This document shows, one piece after another, positions 62,834-64,000 of a stretch of DNA of 64,000 bases; within the stretch, counting starts at the first letter, position 1, and every line of letters begins with the position of its first letter. Made by a program: the position numbers and the translations under genes. The stretch covers positions 1,280,196 to 1,344,195 of the forward strand of contig SCFE01000093.1 of assembly GCA_004352715.1 (NCBI GenBank), in the 5' to 3' direction. This DNA is from Hofstenia miamia. Lineage: Eukaryota; Xenacoelomorpha; Acoela. A model generated the notes under the pieces. The model searched no databases, was not told where the DNA came from, and was given only the letters and a program-made list of their open reading frames with translations.

Positions 62834-63269
62834 CCCTTTCAAGTCTGAACCTAGGTAATTTAATTTTTATTATAAGAACTGTATGATGCATATTTAGTAG
62901 GCTATAATTAAAACCTCAGATGACTTTTTTATGATTTTATAAAAAGCTTCTTTCATAATAATGGTGGGACCTATGTATCCAAAAAGTAAGCGAAGTATTT
63001 TAAAAAATAATGAAACAAAAACAATGCTGATTTTACTTATTATTTGTGTAAATATAAGCAAAATGCATAGAACAAAAATGAACAGGTGCTTACCAAATGG
63101 GATAAATAAACAAATAATGATGTCATGACTATGGAACTGACTCTAGAAACTGCCTCGGTCTCTAAAATGACTAATAGGATGTATTTGAATTGGATATAGG
63201 GATTAATGGTTCCCGTTAGGCTCATGTAAACATAAGTGGGAACTATAGTTCCCGTTCAACTTGAAAGGG
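62834..63269. mobile_element. piggyBac-type MITE with TTAA target duplication
   Basis: An 11-bp perfect inverted repeat, CCCTTTCAAGT / ACTTGAAAGGG, is flanked by TTAA on both sides (62830-62833, 63270-63273). TTAA targets and CCC-starting ends are typical of piggyBac. The interior carries the palindrome GGGAACTATAGTTCCC (63238-63253) near the right end and GGTTCCCGTTAGG further in. 436 bp, non-coding. Confidence 0.8.
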
Positions 63270-63273
63270 TTAA

Positions 63274-64000
63274 GATAGGCAGTAACTTATAAACAAATAA
63301 TTAGGTAATAAATATATTGATCAATCAAATTAGGCACCATCTACTTTGATCAGCAACTTCACCACCACCACCATTGCCACATATAAATTTAGCTAAGTTG
63401 CATTTATGCAAAAAATCCAATTAAATAAAGTTAACAAACAACTGAACTTGAATAAACCTTTATTGTTAATGACCTTTAGTAATTCATTATAACAATATCT
63501 GGTATACCATACAAAACTAAAATCACTTACAGGTCTTATTAAAGTTCTCTCTAATCTAATGATCAATATTAATTCAAATTTCTGATTTCTGTTTGGCTCA
63601 TATTGATCAAAAGCCAAGAAATTGACTTTTAGCTGAACTTATATATATACTTATATATATATATATATATATATATAGCTTTTTGAAAGATTGTATTGAA
63701 AATAGATACAGCATTACAATTAATTAACCTTCGAAAGTCTTTCATTTAGATTAAAATTCTTTTCATACCTAACTTTCATGAAATTATAAGGCTAAGAGCC
63801 CATGTGAGCAAAAACTAACTTTCACTGTTTCTTTACCTGGAGCTAAATCTACCGAATCATTTAGATCGTGGAAACTGAAGAGTAGCTGCTTAGGAACGAA
63901 AATAAAAAAGAAAGTGCTCCATAATTTCGTGATGCTTTAAAATTTTGAATATCTTTATAGTTGTTCAAAAAATTTCAAGAACCCTAAAATATTTTATGAA
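63274..64000. other. Non-coding DNA to the end of the window
   Basis: AT-rich, with a CCACCA patch near 63361 and a TA microsatellite at 63641-63676. No gene or paired element ends. Confidence 0.55.

Overview
This is AT-rich, intron- and repeat-laden DNA from an animal nuclear genome. One gene is clear: a three-finger Krüppel-like transcription factor most like KLF15, on the + strand. Its large coding exon (1896-2937) holds the N-terminal region and zinc finger 1. Its terminal coding exon (53154-53377) holds fingers 2 and 3. The two join in phase 1 to give a predicted 421-residue protein across an intron of about 50.2 kb, which fills most of the window. The taxon cannot be fixed from sequence alone. 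A mid-sized invertebrate genome with active DNA transposons fits (tunicate, cnidarian, mollusc or similar).

The intron and flanks are built largely of transposons whose ends can be read directly. There are nine short non-autonomous hAT-type elements. Four have perfect 8-bp target-site duplications (TSDs) and one has a 7/8 match: 4718-5009, 5785-6252, 29064-29442, 44413-44781 and 47109-47430. Three have degraded TSDs (32-219, 33039-33504, 42405-42598). The ninth is a 1.5-kb hAT-type element at 21843-23352 with a perfect TSD, into which a mariner deletion derivative (22526-23109) has inserted. A decayed Tc1-like element with inverted repeats of about 210 bp lies at 20197-21783. A TA-flanked MITE lies at 32240-32564 and a TTAA-flanked piggyBac-type MITE at 62834-63269. 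Two copies of a foldback element (23754-24283, 54696-55348) carry degenerate telomere-like CCCTAA/TTAGGG blocks in opposite orientations. The second copy sits inside a larger inverted-repeat element (54574-55855).

Downstream of the KLF gene, 56.3-62.2 kb holds a broken hAT-type transposase fragment (+ strand) and a decayed Ty3/Gypsy-like retrotransposon (- strand: Gag with a zinc knuckle, then protease, then reverse transcriptase). No RNase H, integrase or LTR could be identified. The catalytic aspartates visible in its protease and reverse transcriptase read as asparagine. An SGNH-hydrolase-like fragment of uncertain ownership lies beyond it on the same strand.

The assembly has clear problems. 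Several N-gaps and single-N joins are flanked by the same sequence on both sides: 5987-6071, 16955-16975, 27803, 30450-30470, 33091-33161 and 51186-51206. A 1.5-kb segment at 17524-19020 is repeated almost perfectly at 25510-27003, just after a 1000-N gap. These look like uncollapsed overlaps or alternative haplotypes, so the real intron is probably somewhat shorter or differently ordered than shown. No tRNA, rRNA or CRISPR array could be supported.
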